Below are positions 8,569 through 17,302 of a stretch of DNA of 64,000 nucleotides, piece after piece. Location of the stretch: NCBI GenBank assembly GCA_023460395.1, contig JAEWQB010000017.1, positions 62,001 through 126,000 of the forward strand. The letters are read 5' to 3'. The position numbers were made by a program, and so were the translations under genes. Within the stretch, counting starts at the first letter, position 1; every line of letters starts with the position of its first letter. Under the pieces are notes generated by a model. It saw only the letters and a list, made by a program, of their open reading frames with translations. It had not been told where the DNA came from and made no database searches. Source of the DNA: Pseudomonadota bacterium. Its GTDB lineage: Bacteria > Desulfobacterota > Desulfovibrionia > Desulfovibrionales > Desulfovibrionaceae.

Positions 8569-9717
8569 CTACAGCCGTTCAGCGAGCAGATCCCCAAAGG
8601 CTTTGCAACCCACGGTGGTGGCGTTTTCCATTTGCGAGGCAAGGTCCACAGTCACAGTACGCGCCGCGATAACACTGTTCATGGCGTCATGGATACGCGC
8701 GGCGGCCTCATGCCAGCCGATATGGTCCAGAAGCATGGCCCCGCAGAGGATAAGGCTACCGGGGTTGGCTTTATCCTGCCCGGCAATGGTGGGCGCGGTG
8801 CCGTGAGTGGCTTCAAAAAAGGCCAGCGAATCGGACATATTCACGCCGGGAGCAAGCCCCAATCCTCCCACCTGTGCGGCAAGCGCATCCGAAAGGTAGT
8901 CGCCGTTCAGGTTCGTGGTGGCAATAACGCTGTACTGTTCCGGGCGAATGAGCACTTCTTGGAACATGGCGTCCGCGATACGGTCCTTTACCACGATTTT
9001 CCCGGAAGTAGCGGCGGCGTCCTGTTCGGTCGTGATGTGTTCCGCAAATTCCTCATGGGCCACATCGTACCCCCACTGGCGGAAGCCGCCTTCGGTGTAC
9101 TTCATAATATTGCCCTTGTGGACCAACGTAACGCTGGACTTGCCCTGCGCCACAGCATGCTCCAGCGCCTTGCGGACAAGGCGTTTTGACCCGGCGGGGG
9201 TAATGGGCTTAAGCCCCACTCCCGCGCTTGCGTCTACAGCTACGCCAAGTTCGTCGCGGAAAAATTCGATAATGCGCGTGGCTTCCGAAGTGCCGGAAGC
9301 GAACTCAATGCCCGCGTACACGTCTTCCGTGTTTTCACGAAACACGATCATGTCCACCTTTTCGGGGTGCTTCACGGGAGAAACGATTCCGTCAAAATAC
9401 CGTATGGGGCGAATGCAGGCATACAGGTCTAGCGTCCGCCGCATGGTCACGTTCAGACTGCGAAAGCCCTTTCCCACAGGCGTGGTCAACGGCCCCTTCA
9501 TGGCTAAGTCAGCCCCGCGCAGCGCGTCCAACGTGGTTTGCGGCAAATATTCGCCGGTTTCACGAAATGCTTTTTCACCTGCCAGCAATTCTTCCCACAC
9601 AAGGGACCGCTCATTGCCATACACCTTGCGCACAGCGGCATTAATGACGGACTGGGCAACACCGGTCACTTCCGGGCCAATTCCGTCCCCTTCGATAAAC
9701 AACACGTTTTTCTGCAT
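8569..9717 (-). CDS. icd: isocitrate dehydrogenase
   Basis: A 382-residue decarboxylating dehydrogenase of the isocitrate/isopropylmalate family that converts isocitrate to 2-oxoglutarate. The substrate loop SLNVTMRRTLDLYACIRPI is the isocitrate-type sequence, including the Ser that binds isocitrate. VSPVKHPE, FRENTEDVYAGIEF, TNLNGDYLSD and ATHGTAPTIAGQDKANP are typical of Icd. I chose the start MQKNVLFIEGDGIGPE at 9717 because GGAGGG lies 5 bp upstream and the frame above it encodes no recognisable sequence. It is a single gene, convergent with hypD. Its product 2-oxoglutarate could feed the 2-oxoacid oxidoreductase encoded at 56.6-59.3 kb (inference). Cofactor specificity is not assigned. 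Confidence 0.93.
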   Translation of the reverse strand: MQKNVLFIEGDGIGPEVTGVAQSVINAAVRKVYGNERSLVWEELLAGEKAFRETGEYLPQTTLDALRGADLAMKGPLTTPVGKGFRSLNVTMRRTLDLYACIRPIRYFDGIVSPVKHPEKVDMIVFRENTEDVYAGIEFASGTSEATRIIEFFRDELGVAVDASAGVGLKPITPAGSKRLVRKALEHAVAQGKSSVTLVHKGNIMKYTEGGFRQWGYDVAHEEFAEHITTEQDAAATSGKIVVKDRIADAMFQEVLIRPEQYSVIATTNLNGDYLSDALAAQVGGLGLAPGVNMSDSLAFFEATHGTAPTIAGQDKANPGSLILCGAMLLDHIGWHEAAARIHDAMNSVIAARTVTVDLASQMENATTVGCKAFGDLLAERL

Positions 9718-9769
9718 AGCGCTCCCTCCAGAGCGGGCGGCGATTCCGCCGCACGGCACGTCAGTCGGA

Positions 9770-9799
9770 TTTCCGGGGAATTTCCGGGGAAGTACTTCC
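9770..9799. repeat. tandem 11-bp repeat and palindrome upstream of icd
   Basis: TTTCCGGGGAA occurs twice head to tail (9770-9780, 9781-9791) and runs into the perfect palindrome GGAAGTACTTCC (9788-9799). The repeat spacing equals one helical turn. It lies 50-80 bp upstream of icd and over 300 bp upstream of the divergent glycosyltransferase gene, so it may be an operator for icd. The rest of the 417-bp gap 9718-10134 shows no gene or clear promoter. Confidence 0.35.
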
Positions 9800-10134
9800 G
9801 GGTATAATTCTCGGCTGCAGCCGGTCTGGCATTCGTCGCTCTCGCAGAGCCGACACCCGCCGGATATCTCCGACAACCGCCACAGTCCCGCCATCTGGCG
9901 GAATGCGGAATCTAGCAGAGCGGACCGGGCTTGTAAAACGGGGAACAGCCCGGTAAGGCACAACCCTGCGGGTAAACACCCCGCGTTGTCACATAGGCGA
10001 CACTGCCTGAACACGCCCCCGTGTTGCCTTTTTTTACATGCGGAGGTAAGCATCGGAAACATGCGGCCCTGCCGCAGCACCGTAAGACGGATTGAACATT
10101 GTGCCATTGTCCGGGCATGCCGGACGGGAAATAT

Positions 10135-12072
10135 ATGAATGTGCTTGTTGTAGCCTCCGCCGCCAAAACCCTGCTGGTGGAATATGCTCCGCTGCTTTCC
10201 GCTATCAAAAAAGCGGGGCACGAGGTCTGCGTTCTTGTGCCCGCTCCTGACATCGAAGATATGGAAGCCGCCAGCCAGCTAAACGTGCGGATTTTGGGCT
10301 ATGCTCCCGCATCGGGAGCCATTCCGACCACCACGGCGGACGCCCTGCCGAACATCGGAACCGGCCCGGCATCTGTCTGTGGCATGCGCAGCTTTTTTTC
10401 CCTCTGGCGTGGCATACTCCGATTTCAGGCGGAAACAGTGCTTATCTGCGGCACGTCCTCCGTGGTGCCCGCCACCATGGCGGCACTTTGCGCCGGAGTA
10501 CGCCATACGCTCTCCCTGCTCCCGGACGCGTATCCCTTTTCCGCCCCCCCGACCTTCTGGCGCAGGCCAATGCGCATACTGCAAGGGCTGTGCTTCCGAC
10601 TGGCCTGCACTGCGAACCGGAGCGTTATTTTCCTCAACACCGGCACCCAAGCCGCGTTGACAAACGGACGATTCCCGCTGATTCCGCGCGGTGTACGCAG
10701 CCTTCTTCTGGACGGTCCTGGAGTGGATGGAAAACAATTTCCCTCTTCCGTCCCTGTTCCTGTGTCTCCAGACTTGCCGGAAAGCCTTGAGTTCCTGTGC
10801 CTAGCGCACCTCACCCGTGACGCTGGCGTGGAAGACTTCGCGGAAGCCGCCCGCACCGTGCGCACCGACTATCCCGATGCGCATTTTCGCTTGCTCGTGG
10901 AACCGGCCCCTTCCGGGCCGCCGATATCCGCCAGCGACCTCAGCCTGTGGCGCACATGGATGGAGATTATCCCCACCGGCAAATTGTCACGCGCCGCACT
11001 GCGGGAAGCCATCACCCGTGCCGCCGCGTTTGTGCATGTTTCCCGACAGGATACCCCGCCGCATACCGCTTTGTGCGCCCTAAGCTCCGGTCGCCCTATT
11101 CTTGCCACCACGCTTTCCCCCTGCCGCGCGCTGGTGATCGCGGAGGAGAATGGTTCCGTGACGCCAAGTGGAAACGCCAAAGCTCTTGCCGATGAGATGG
11201 AACGCCTGCTCCGGGAACCCGAATGGCTGAGTGCTGCCGGAGCCGCGTCACGCCGTCTTGCCGTAAAACGATTTGACGCGGCAACCGCATCGCGTGCGCT
11301 GCTTACGGAAGCGCACCTCGCCCATATTTCGCCGGAAACGCCCCTGCCGCAAACCCTGCTCGGCGCGGGGATCAAACGGGCGCTGGACCTGCTTATCGCC
11401 GTTCCCGCAGCGATTCTTCTGCTTCCGGTCATGCTCATAGTGGCATGGCTGGTACGCCGCTCCATCTCCCGCGATATTTTTTTCCTTCAGGAGCGTCCGG
11501 GACGGCATGGCAAGCTCTTTCGCATTATCAAATTTAAAACCATGTCCGACGCATGTGACAGCCACGGCGTTCCGCTCCCCGATGCCGAACGCATGACCCC
11601 GCTGGGCACAAAGCTGCGTGCCCTGTCGCTCGACGAATTGCCGGAACTGTGGAACGTCATCCGGGGAGACATGAGCCTTGTCGGTCCCCGTCCGCTGTTA
11701 CCGCGGTATCTCTCCCGCTATTCTCCACGTCAGGCCCGCCGTCACGAAGTACGTCCCGGCATCACAGGCTGGGCACAGGTAAGCGGACGCAATGCCGCAT
11801 CGTGGGAAGACAGGCTGGAAAAAGACGTGTGGTATGTGGATAACCACAGCCTCTGGCTGGATCTGCGCATCCTTTTCCGCACGGTTTGGCAGGTGCTGCG
11901 CCGCGACGGCATTACCAGCGAAGGACACGCCACCTGCGCTGAATTCATGGGCAGTGCTGCGCCTTCCGCGCCCCCGCAAGCCCCTTCTGACAACACCACA
12001 ACACGCCCGCTGCCAAACAATCAGGCGGACGACACCAAGGTACCCTCTTCCGAGCCTCCGCAGGTGCGCTGA
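10135..12072 (+). CDS. glycosyltransferase family 4-like domain fused to an undecaprenyl-phosphate sugar phosphotransferase
   Basis: A 645-residue two-domain protein. Residues about 1-405 resemble a GT-B glycosyltransferase (N-terminal MNVLVVASAAKTLLVEYAPL, then a C-terminal half with a conserved SSGRPILATTLSPC). Residues about 415-620 form a PglC/WecA-like bacterial sugar transferase: a membrane segment, FLQERPGRHGKLFRIIKFKTM, then LSLDELPELWNVIRGDMSLVG, PRPLLPRYL and RPGITGWAQVSGRN. That domain loads a sugar-1-phosphate onto the lipid carrier, and the fused domain would add the next sugar. A Pro/Ala-rich tail follows. I chose ATG 10135; an in-frame ATG at 10099 would add 12 residues. It heads a three-gene glycan cassette. 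Confidence 0.9.
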   Translation: MNVLVVASAAKTLLVEYAPLLSAIKKAGHEVCVLVPAPDIEDMEAASQLNVRILGYAPASGAIPTTTADALPNIGTGPASVCGMRSFFSLWRGILRFQAETVLICGTSSVVPATMAALCAGVRHTLSLLPDAYPFSAPPTFWRRPMRILQGLCFRLACTANRSVIFLNTGTQAALTNGRFPLIPRGVRSLLLDGPGVDGKQFPSSVPVPVSPDLPESLEFLCLAHLTRDAGVEDFAEAARTVRTDYPDAHFRLLVEPAPSGPPISASDLSLWRTWMEIIPTGKLSRAALREAITRAAAFVHVSRQDTPPHTALCALSSGRPILATTLSPCRALVIAEENGSVTPSGNAKALADEMERLLREPEWLSAAGAASRRLAVKRFDAATASRALLTEAHLAHISPETPLPQTLLGAGIKRALDLLIAVPAAILLLPVMLIVAWLVRRSISRDIFFLQERPGRHGKLFRIIKFKTMSDACDSHGVPLPDAERMTPLGTKLRALSLDELPELWNVIRGDMSLVGPRPLLPRYLSRYSPRQARRHEVRPGITGWAQVSGRNAASWEDRLEKDVWYVDNHSLWLDLRILFRTVWQVLRRDGITSEGHATCAEFMGSAAPSAPPQAPSDNTTTRPLPNNQADDTKVPSSEPPQVR

Positions 12073-12142
12073 AACGCATTCCGCCCCGCGAGGCCAGCAT
12101 CTCCCTAAACCGACCCTACAGGCCGTATACAGGCTACACACT

Positions 12143-13282
12143 ATGAGCGAACAGCAACGCATCTACCTCTCCCCTCCGCATATGAGCGGACGCGAGCAGG
12201 AGTTTGTCCGTCAGGCATTTGAAAGCAACTTTATCGCCCCGCTTGGCCCCATGGTCTCCGGGTTTGAAAATGATTTTGCCACCTTGAGCGGCATTCCCCA
12301 TTGTGCCGCCGTGTCCAGCGGCACAGCGGCGCTGCATCTCGCGCTGCGTCTGCTGGGCGTTACCCGGAATGACGTGGTGCTGGCTTCCAGTCTTACCTTT
12401 ATCGGCAGCGTTTCCCCCGTAACGTTTCTGAACGCCGAGCCAGTGTTCATAGACTGCGACGAAACCACATGGACCATGGACCCGGCCCTGCTGGAAGAAG
12501 CCGTAAAGAGCTGCTGCGCCAAAGGGCGCACTCCCGCCGCCGTGGTAGTAACCGATCTCTACGGGCAGTGCGCGGATTATGACGCGCTACGCGCCGTGCT
12601 GGACCGCAACGGCATTCCGCTGGTTATTGACGCAGCCGAATCCGTAGGAGCCACCTACCGGGGCCACCACGCAGGCACAGGCGGCGCATGTGCCGCATTT
12701 TCCTTCAACGGCAATAAAATCATCACCACCTCCGGCGGCGGCCTGCTGGCAGCTCCAGACGCCGCGTTTGTAGACCGGGCGCGCTGGCTGGCACAGCAAG
12801 CACGGGAAAACATGCCCTACTATGAACACAAAGAAGTGGGCTACAACTACCGTATGAGCAATATCGTCGCCGCGATAGGACGCGGGCAGTTGGAAGTTCT
12901 TTCTGACCGCGTGGCCCGCAAGCGCGAAATATTTGAAGCCTATCAGCAGGCTCTGGGTGATCTGCCCGGCATATCCTTCATGCCCGAAGCACCTTATGGT
13001 ACCTGCAACCGCTGGCTCACGGTTATCCAAGTGGATGCGGAGCGCTTCGGCGCGTCACCGGAAGAGATTCGCCTCGCACTGGAAGCGGAGAACATCGAAT
13101 CGCGCCCCGTCTGGAAGCCCATGCACCTTCAGCCCGTATTCCGTGAGTGTGCCATGTTTGGCGGCAGTGTGAGTGAACGACTGTTTGCCAACGGCCTATG
13201 CCTTCCCTCCGGCACCGCGATGACGGAAGACGACTTCCTGCGCGTGGTGCGCACCATCCGCCACTGCGCCCGGAGGAACTGA
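12143..13282 (+). CDS. DegT/DnrJ/EryC1 family PLP aminotransferase (PglE-like)
   Basis: A 379-residue sugar aminotransferase that transfers an amino group from glutamate to a nucleotide-linked 4-keto sugar. The PLP-binding Lys is K192 in FNGNKIITTSGGG. Family motifs include SSGTAALHLALRLLGV, VLASSLTFIGSVSPV, DAAESVGATYRG, and YNYRMSNIVAAIGRGQLE. It begins MSEQQRIYLSPPHMSGREQEFV at ATG 12143, with only a weak ribosome site. Its stop lies 2 bp ahead of the next gene, a 4,6-dehydratase that would supply its keto-sugar substrate. Together they match the PglF-PglE pair that makes UDP-4-amino-4,6-dideoxy-GlcNAc. The exact sugar is inferred. Confidence 0.92.
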   Translation: MSEQQRIYLSPPHMSGREQEFVRQAFESNFIAPLGPMVSGFENDFATLSGIPHCAAVSSGTAALHLALRLLGVTRNDVVLASSLTFIGSVSPVTFLNAEPVFIDCDETTWTMDPALLEEAVKSCCAKGRTPAAVVVTDLYGQCADYDALRAVLDRNGIPLVIDAAESVGATYRGHHAGTGGACAAFSFNGNKIITTSGGGLLAAPDAAFVDRARWLAQQARENMPYYEHKEVGYNYRMSNIVAAIGRGQLEVLSDRVARKREIFEAYQQALGDLPGISFMPEAPYGTCNRWLTVIQVDAERFGASPEEIRLALEAENIESRPVWKPMHLQPVFRECAMFGGSVSERLFANGLCLPSGTAMTEDDFLRVVRTIRHCARRN

Positions 13283-13284
13283 TC

Positions 13285-15192
13285 ATGGCGTTCGCCAACC
13301 TGCGTTCCCGCAATTTCTACATCATGACGGGCATGGACCTGCTTTGCTTTGCGGCGGCCCTGTTCTTCTCCTATTGCATCCGCTTCGACTTCGACATTCC
13401 TTCCCGATTTCTCGCGCAGTATACGGGACTGCTTCTCCCCGTCCTGCTCATCAAATTCAGCGTCTTCCTGCTTATGGGCATGTACCGGGGTATGTGGCGC
13501 TACACCAGCCTGCACGATATCTGGAAGCTGTCGCACGGCGTGGTGCTGCAATCGGGCATACTGCTTACGTATATATTCTATACCCACGGCTCACACGGGT
13601 TCTCCCGCGCGGTATTCATTCTGGATGCCATGGTCACCTTCGGCCTTACCGGCGGTCTGCGCATGGTCATCCGCTCGGCCTACAACCTCCGCGAAAACGG
13701 CGTGCTCCGGCTGTTCGGAGAACACGGGGTACTAGGGCGCAGTAACCGACGACGCACCATTATCATTGGCGCGGGCCGGGCCGGTGAACGTCTTGTGCGC
13801 GAACTACAGGCCGCCCCGCAACTAGGCTATGAAGTCGTGGGGTTCGTGGATGACGATACCTCACTCAGCGGACTGACCATCCACGGCAAGCCTGTTCTGG
13901 GAACACTGGCAGAACTTGCCGCCATTGTGGATTCCACCCGCGCGGAAGAGGCGATTATCGCCCTTGCGGAAGCCAGCGGGGACGATATTCGCCAAATCGT
14001 CACCACCTGCCGCGCCGCTCAGGTGGAGCATAAAATTCTGCCCCCCATGAACGAAATTCTGGACTGGAAACGGGGCATCCGTTCCCTGCGGGAAGTAAAC
14101 TACCTAGATCTGCTGGGCCGCTCCCCCGTGAATCTCGATACACAGGCCATCGCCGCCTATCTGGAAGGCAAGACGATTCTGGTTACCGGCTGCGGCGGGT
14201 CTATAGGCTCGGAGCTGGTTCGGCAGATTGTCCGCTTCAATCCCGGCAAACTGGTGCTCGTCGATGCCGGGGAGCACAATCTCTACCAAATAGAAATGGA
14301 ATTGCGCCATGGCATGGGTATGACCCGCTACGTCACCGTATTGGGGAATATTCGAGACGCCGCGCTAATGGAGTCTGTCTTCGCCGCCCACACACCACAG
14401 GTGGTCTTTCATGCCGCGGCATACAAACACGTGCCTATGTTGGAACGAAACCCGTGGCAGGCGGTGCACAACAACATTGTCGGCACGCGCACCCTTATGC
14501 AGTCCGCTGTTAACGCCGGGGTAGAACGCTTTGTGGTCGTTTCCACCGACAAAGCCGTGCGCCCCACCAATGTTATGGGCACCAGCAAACGCATAACTGA
14601 ACTGCTTATGCAAACCTTCGCCACAAGCCAAACCCGGTTCATGGCTGTCCGCTTCGGCAACGTGCTTGGCTCGTCCGGCTCGGTCATACCCCTCTTCCTC
14701 GATCAGATAGGCCGGGGCGGGCCAGTGACCGTAACGCACCCGGAAGTGACCCGCTATTTCATGTCCATCCCCGAAGCCGCCCAGCTCATTCTGCAATGCG
14801 GAACCATGGCCCAAGGCGGTGAAACGTTCGTGCTCGACATGGGCAACCCCGTGCGCATTGCGGACATGGCTGCGGATCTTATCCGCCTCGCTGGTCTGGA
14901 ACCGGGACGCGATGTGGAAATTACCTACACCGGACTACGCGAAGGCGAAAAGCTCTACGAAGAACTTATTACTGACGGTGAAAATGTGCTGCGCACCGAA
15001 CACGCCAAAATTCTGGTTCTAGGTTGCTGCGATGCCACCACGCTGGCGGCACGCGATCCGCAGGCCTTCAATCATGACATAGATGCGCTGGATGCGGCGG
15101 CAACCGCCCACGATGCGACCGCCGTGCGCCAGTTACTGCAACACATGGTGCCGGAGTATTCTCCGGCGGAAACACGCGGAACGCCCCAATAG
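13285..15192 (+). CDS. membrane-bound nucleotide-sugar 4,6-dehydratase (PglF/WbpM/CapD family)
   Basis: A 635-residue inner-membrane enzyme that converts UDP-GlcNAc to the 4-keto-6-deoxy sugar. The first 110 or so residues hold four hydrophobic segments. A first Rossmann domain follows (IIIGAGRAGERLVREL), then the catalytic SDR domain with TGCGGSIGSELVRQI and FHAAAYKHVPMLERNP. The active-site stretch is STDKAVRPTNVMGTSKR, where Met replaces the usual SDR Tyr (MxxxK), a hallmark of the WbpM/PglF/FlaA1 group. GGAGG at 13272-13276 supports ATG 13285, 2 bp after the aminotransferase. No acetyltransferase equivalent to PglD is present in the window. Confidence 0.93.
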   Translation: MAFANLRSRNFYIMTGMDLLCFAAALFFSYCIRFDFDIPSRFLAQYTGLLLPVLLIKFSVFLLMGMYRGMWRYTSLHDIWKLSHGVVLQSGILLTYIFYTHGSHGFSRAVFILDAMVTFGLTGGLRMVIRSAYNLRENGVLRLFGEHGVLGRSNRRRTIIIGAGRAGERLVRELQAAPQLGYEVVGFVDDDTSLSGLTIHGKPVLGTLAELAAIVDSTRAEEAIIALAEASGDDIRQIVTTCRAAQVEHKILPPMNEILDWKRGIRSLREVNYLDLLGRSPVNLDTQAIAAYLEGKTILVTGCGGSIGSELVRQIVRFNPGKLVLVDAGEHNLYQIEMELRHGMGMTRYVTVLGNIRDAALMESVFAAHTPQVVFHAAAYKHVPMLERNPWQAVHNNIVGTRTLMQSAVNAGVERFVVVSTDKAVRPTNVMGTSKRITELLMQTFATSQTRFMAVRFGNVLGSSGSVIPLFLDQIGRGGPVTVTHPEVTRYFMSIPEAAQLILQCGTMAQGGETFVLDMGNPVRIADMAADLIRLAGLEPGRDVEITYTGLREGEKLYEELITDGENVLRTEHAKILVLGCCDATTLAARDPQAFNHDIDALDAAATAHDATAVRQLLQHMVPEYSPAETRGTPQ

Positions 15193-15316
15193 GCAGGGGA
15201 GAATATGGGGAAGTGCCCTCCCCCCACCAAAGGAGGAATTGTCCTTCGGAATCCCCGTAACCTGCCTGCGCGATACCCCGCCCCAATTGGCTGTATCGGA
15301 GCAAAGAACACAAAAT

Positions 15317-15347
15317 ACGGGCGTTGGAGCAATTCCAGCGCCCGTTT
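15317..15347 (+). terminator. terminator of the glycan cassette
   Basis: A 12-bp stem with one G-T pair (15317-15328 with 15334-15345) closes a 5-nt loop and is followed by TTT, 125 bp after the dehydratase stop. It faces the terminator of the convergent pot operon. The rest of 15193-15492 has no gene. Confidence 0.7.
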
Positions 15348-15403
15348 ATCCATGCATGCTTCCCGCAAAATTTCCCACTCGCAGCATTACAGGGGCTCCC
15401 CAA

Positions 15404-15434
15404 CAAAAAACAGCCCGGCATTACTGCCGGGCTG
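15404..15434 (-). terminator. terminator of the potABCD operon
   Basis: A perfect 10-bp stem (15411-15420 with 15425-15434) around TTAC. On the minus strand it is followed by six T residues (15405-15410), 60 bp beyond the potD stop. Confidence 0.85.
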
Positions 15435-15492
15435 CTACTGTACCACGTCTAGCTAAAGCGGGTTTGTTTGACGCGCAAAACGCAGAAGGGGC

Positions 15493-16536
15493 TTAGTTGG
15501 TCTTCAACATTTCCCAATACTTTTCGTAGATACTCTGGGCGTCCCCCACGGAGGTGGTAAACTCCGCATTCACCAAGTTTTCTTTGGTGGGAGAAACGGC
15601 GTTATTCTCTTTCAGGTCGTCAGAAAGCAACGCCTGCGCCCCTGTGTTAGGCGTGGAATACAAAAATTCTTCCACGATAACTTTGGCGATATCCGGACGC
15701 AGAGTGAAGTCGATAAACTTATGGGCGTTGTCCTTATGTGCCGCACCGGAAGGAATGCACAGCGAATCAAGCCACAAAGGTACGCCTTCTTTGGGGTACA
15801 CAAAACGCAGATTGGGGTTTTCATCCATGGCAATCACGGCGTCACCGTTCCAGCTCATGCCGATGACCACTTCTTCTCCGATAAAGGCCTGCTTGGTGGA
15901 TTCCACGTTGAAGACCAATACAGACGGCTTGAGGGCTTGCAAATATTCATAAGCGGCTTTGATTTCCGCCTCGTTGCGGCTGTTCACGGAATACCCAAGG
16001 GCTTTCAGCGCTATGCCCATGGTATCGCGCATGTCGTTGGAGAGCAGCAGACGCCCTTTGAATTCCGGGCGGCGCATGTCATTCCAGCTAGTTATGGTAG
16101 CGGGGTCCACGTCTTTGCTGTTTATCATCATACCCACAGACCCCCACATGTAGGGCACGGAGTATTCATTGGAGGGGTCGAAAGCCCCGCCCTGCACGGT
16201 GGAATCGAGATTGCCAAAGTTCGTCAGCTTACTCTTTTCAATCTTACTGAGCAGCCCCTGCTCCCGCATGAGGGCCACAAAGTAGGTGGAGGGCACAACA
16301 ATATCATAGCCCTTGCCTTCCAGCAATTTGAGCTTGGCAAACATGGCCTCATTGGATTCATACGTGCTGTAAATTACCTTAATACCGGTTTCTTCGGTAA
16401 ATTGGTCCAGCACGCTCTGGGGCATGTACTCGCTCCAGTTGTACACATAGAGCACCTTCTCTTCCTCAGCCGCATGCACCGAAACGGTCATGAAGCAGAG
16501 GAGCAGCGCCAGCGTCATACAAAGGCGTTTCATCAT
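15493..16536 (-). CDS. potD: spermidine/putrescine ABC transporter, periplasmic binding protein
   Basis: A 347-residue binding protein that captures polyamines in the periplasm for the PotABC importer. A signal peptide (MKRLCMTLALLLCFMTVSVHA) precedes LYVYNWSEYMPQSVLDQFTEE, the classic PotD/PotF N-terminus. Further family motifs are YDIVVPSTYFVALM, VPYMWGSVGMMINS and VIGMSWNGDA. Its start overlaps the potC stop by 4 bp (ATGA), and a second ATG follows immediately, so either may be used. It is the last gene of the minus-strand order potA-potB-potC-potD. Preference for spermidine or putrescine cannot be decided here. Confidence 0.95.
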   Translation of the reverse strand: MMKRLCMTLALLLCFMTVSVHAAEEEKVLYVYNWSEYMPQSVLDQFTEETGIKVIYSTYESNEAMFAKLKLLEGKGYDIVVPSTYFVALMREQGLLSKIEKSKLTNFGNLDSTVQGGAFDPSNEYSVPYMWGSVGMMINSKDVDPATITSWNDMRRPEFKGRLLLSNDMRDTMGIALKALGYSVNSRNEAEIKAAYEYLQALKPSVLVFNVESTKQAFIGEEVVIGMSWNGDAVIAMDENPNLRFVYPKEGVPLWLDSLCIPSGAAHKDNAHKFIDFTLRPDIAKVIVEEFLYSTPNTGAQALLSDDLKENNAVSPTKENLVNAEFTTSVGDAQSIYEKYWEMLKTN

Positions 16537-17300
16537 TTTTTCCTCGCTTTGGTCAGTGCGTGGGCGGCCAGAACCAGCACCACGGTTAGGGTGAACATAA
16601 CAGCGCTCAAAGCGTTAATGTCGGGTTTAACGCCCAAACGAACCATGGAGTAGATTTTGAGGGGCAGAATTTCAAACGTCGGCCCCGTCACGAAGAAACT
16701 GATGAGCACGTCATCCATGGAAAGCGTGAAACTGAGCAGCCACCCTGCAGCCACGGCAGGCATAATGAGCGGGAGAATGATGTGGCGAAAGGCTTTGGAT
16801 TCTGAAGCGCCAAGGTCTTTAGCCGCTTCCACGAGGTGTTCGTTAAACTCGGAAAGCCGGGCCAGCACTGTAACTGCCACAAAGGGCAGGCAGAGTGTCA
16901 CATGGGCAATGAGCAAAGTAAGGAAGCCCAGTTCCATGCGCATGGTGATGAAAAATATCAGCATGGAAATGCCCATGACAATATCCGGTGAAACGGTCAG
17001 CACAAAGATGGACCCGTGCAGCACACGACGTCCGAAAAATCGGTATCGATGCAGCACCAGCGCCGCTAGCGTGCCCAAGGCGGCAGCCAGAGTGGCAGCC
17101 AGCGTAGCCACAAGCAGCGAATTCATGGCGGCATGCATGAGCTGACCGTTGGCGAAAAGCTGCACGTACCAGTCCAACGTAAACCCGCGCCAGTTAGTGG
17201 CGAAACGGGCCTTGTTGAACGAATAAATCATGACCACAAAAATGGGGGCGTACAGGAAAAAGTAAATTATCCACATGTACAGTTTGGCAAGGCGTCGCAT
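16533..17300 (-). CDS. potC: spermidine/putrescine ABC transporter permease PotC
   Basis: A 255-residue inner-membrane permease with six predicted membrane segments, beginning MRRLAKLYMWIIYFFLYAPIF. The cytoplasmic coupling loop has the EAA motif (EAAKDLGASESKAF), which docks on the PotA ATPase. SFTLSMDDVLISFFVTGP is a PotC-type segment. A GGAGGG site precedes the start, which lies 2 bp after the potB stop. It overlaps potD by 4 bp. Together with PotB it forms the polyamine translocation channel. Confidence 0.95.
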   Translation of the reverse strand: MRRLAKLYMWIIYFFLYAPIFVVMIYSFNKARFATNWRGFTLDWYVQLFANGQLMHAAMNSLLVATLAATLAAALGTLAALVLHRYRFFGRRVLHGSIFVLTVSPDIVMGISMLIFFITMRMELGFLTLLIAHVTLCLPFVAVTVLARLSEFNEHLVEAAKDLGASESKAFRHIILPLIMPAVAAGWLLSFTLSMDDVLISFFVTGPTFEILPLKIYSMVRLGVKPDINALSAVMFTLTVVLVLAAHALTKARKK

Positions 17301-17302
17301 CG

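Noticed and set aside
8149..10138. Plus-strand open frames across isocitrate dehydrogenase
   Set aside because: They are antisense shadows of icd; translations are rich in Arg, Ser and Pro and show no family features.
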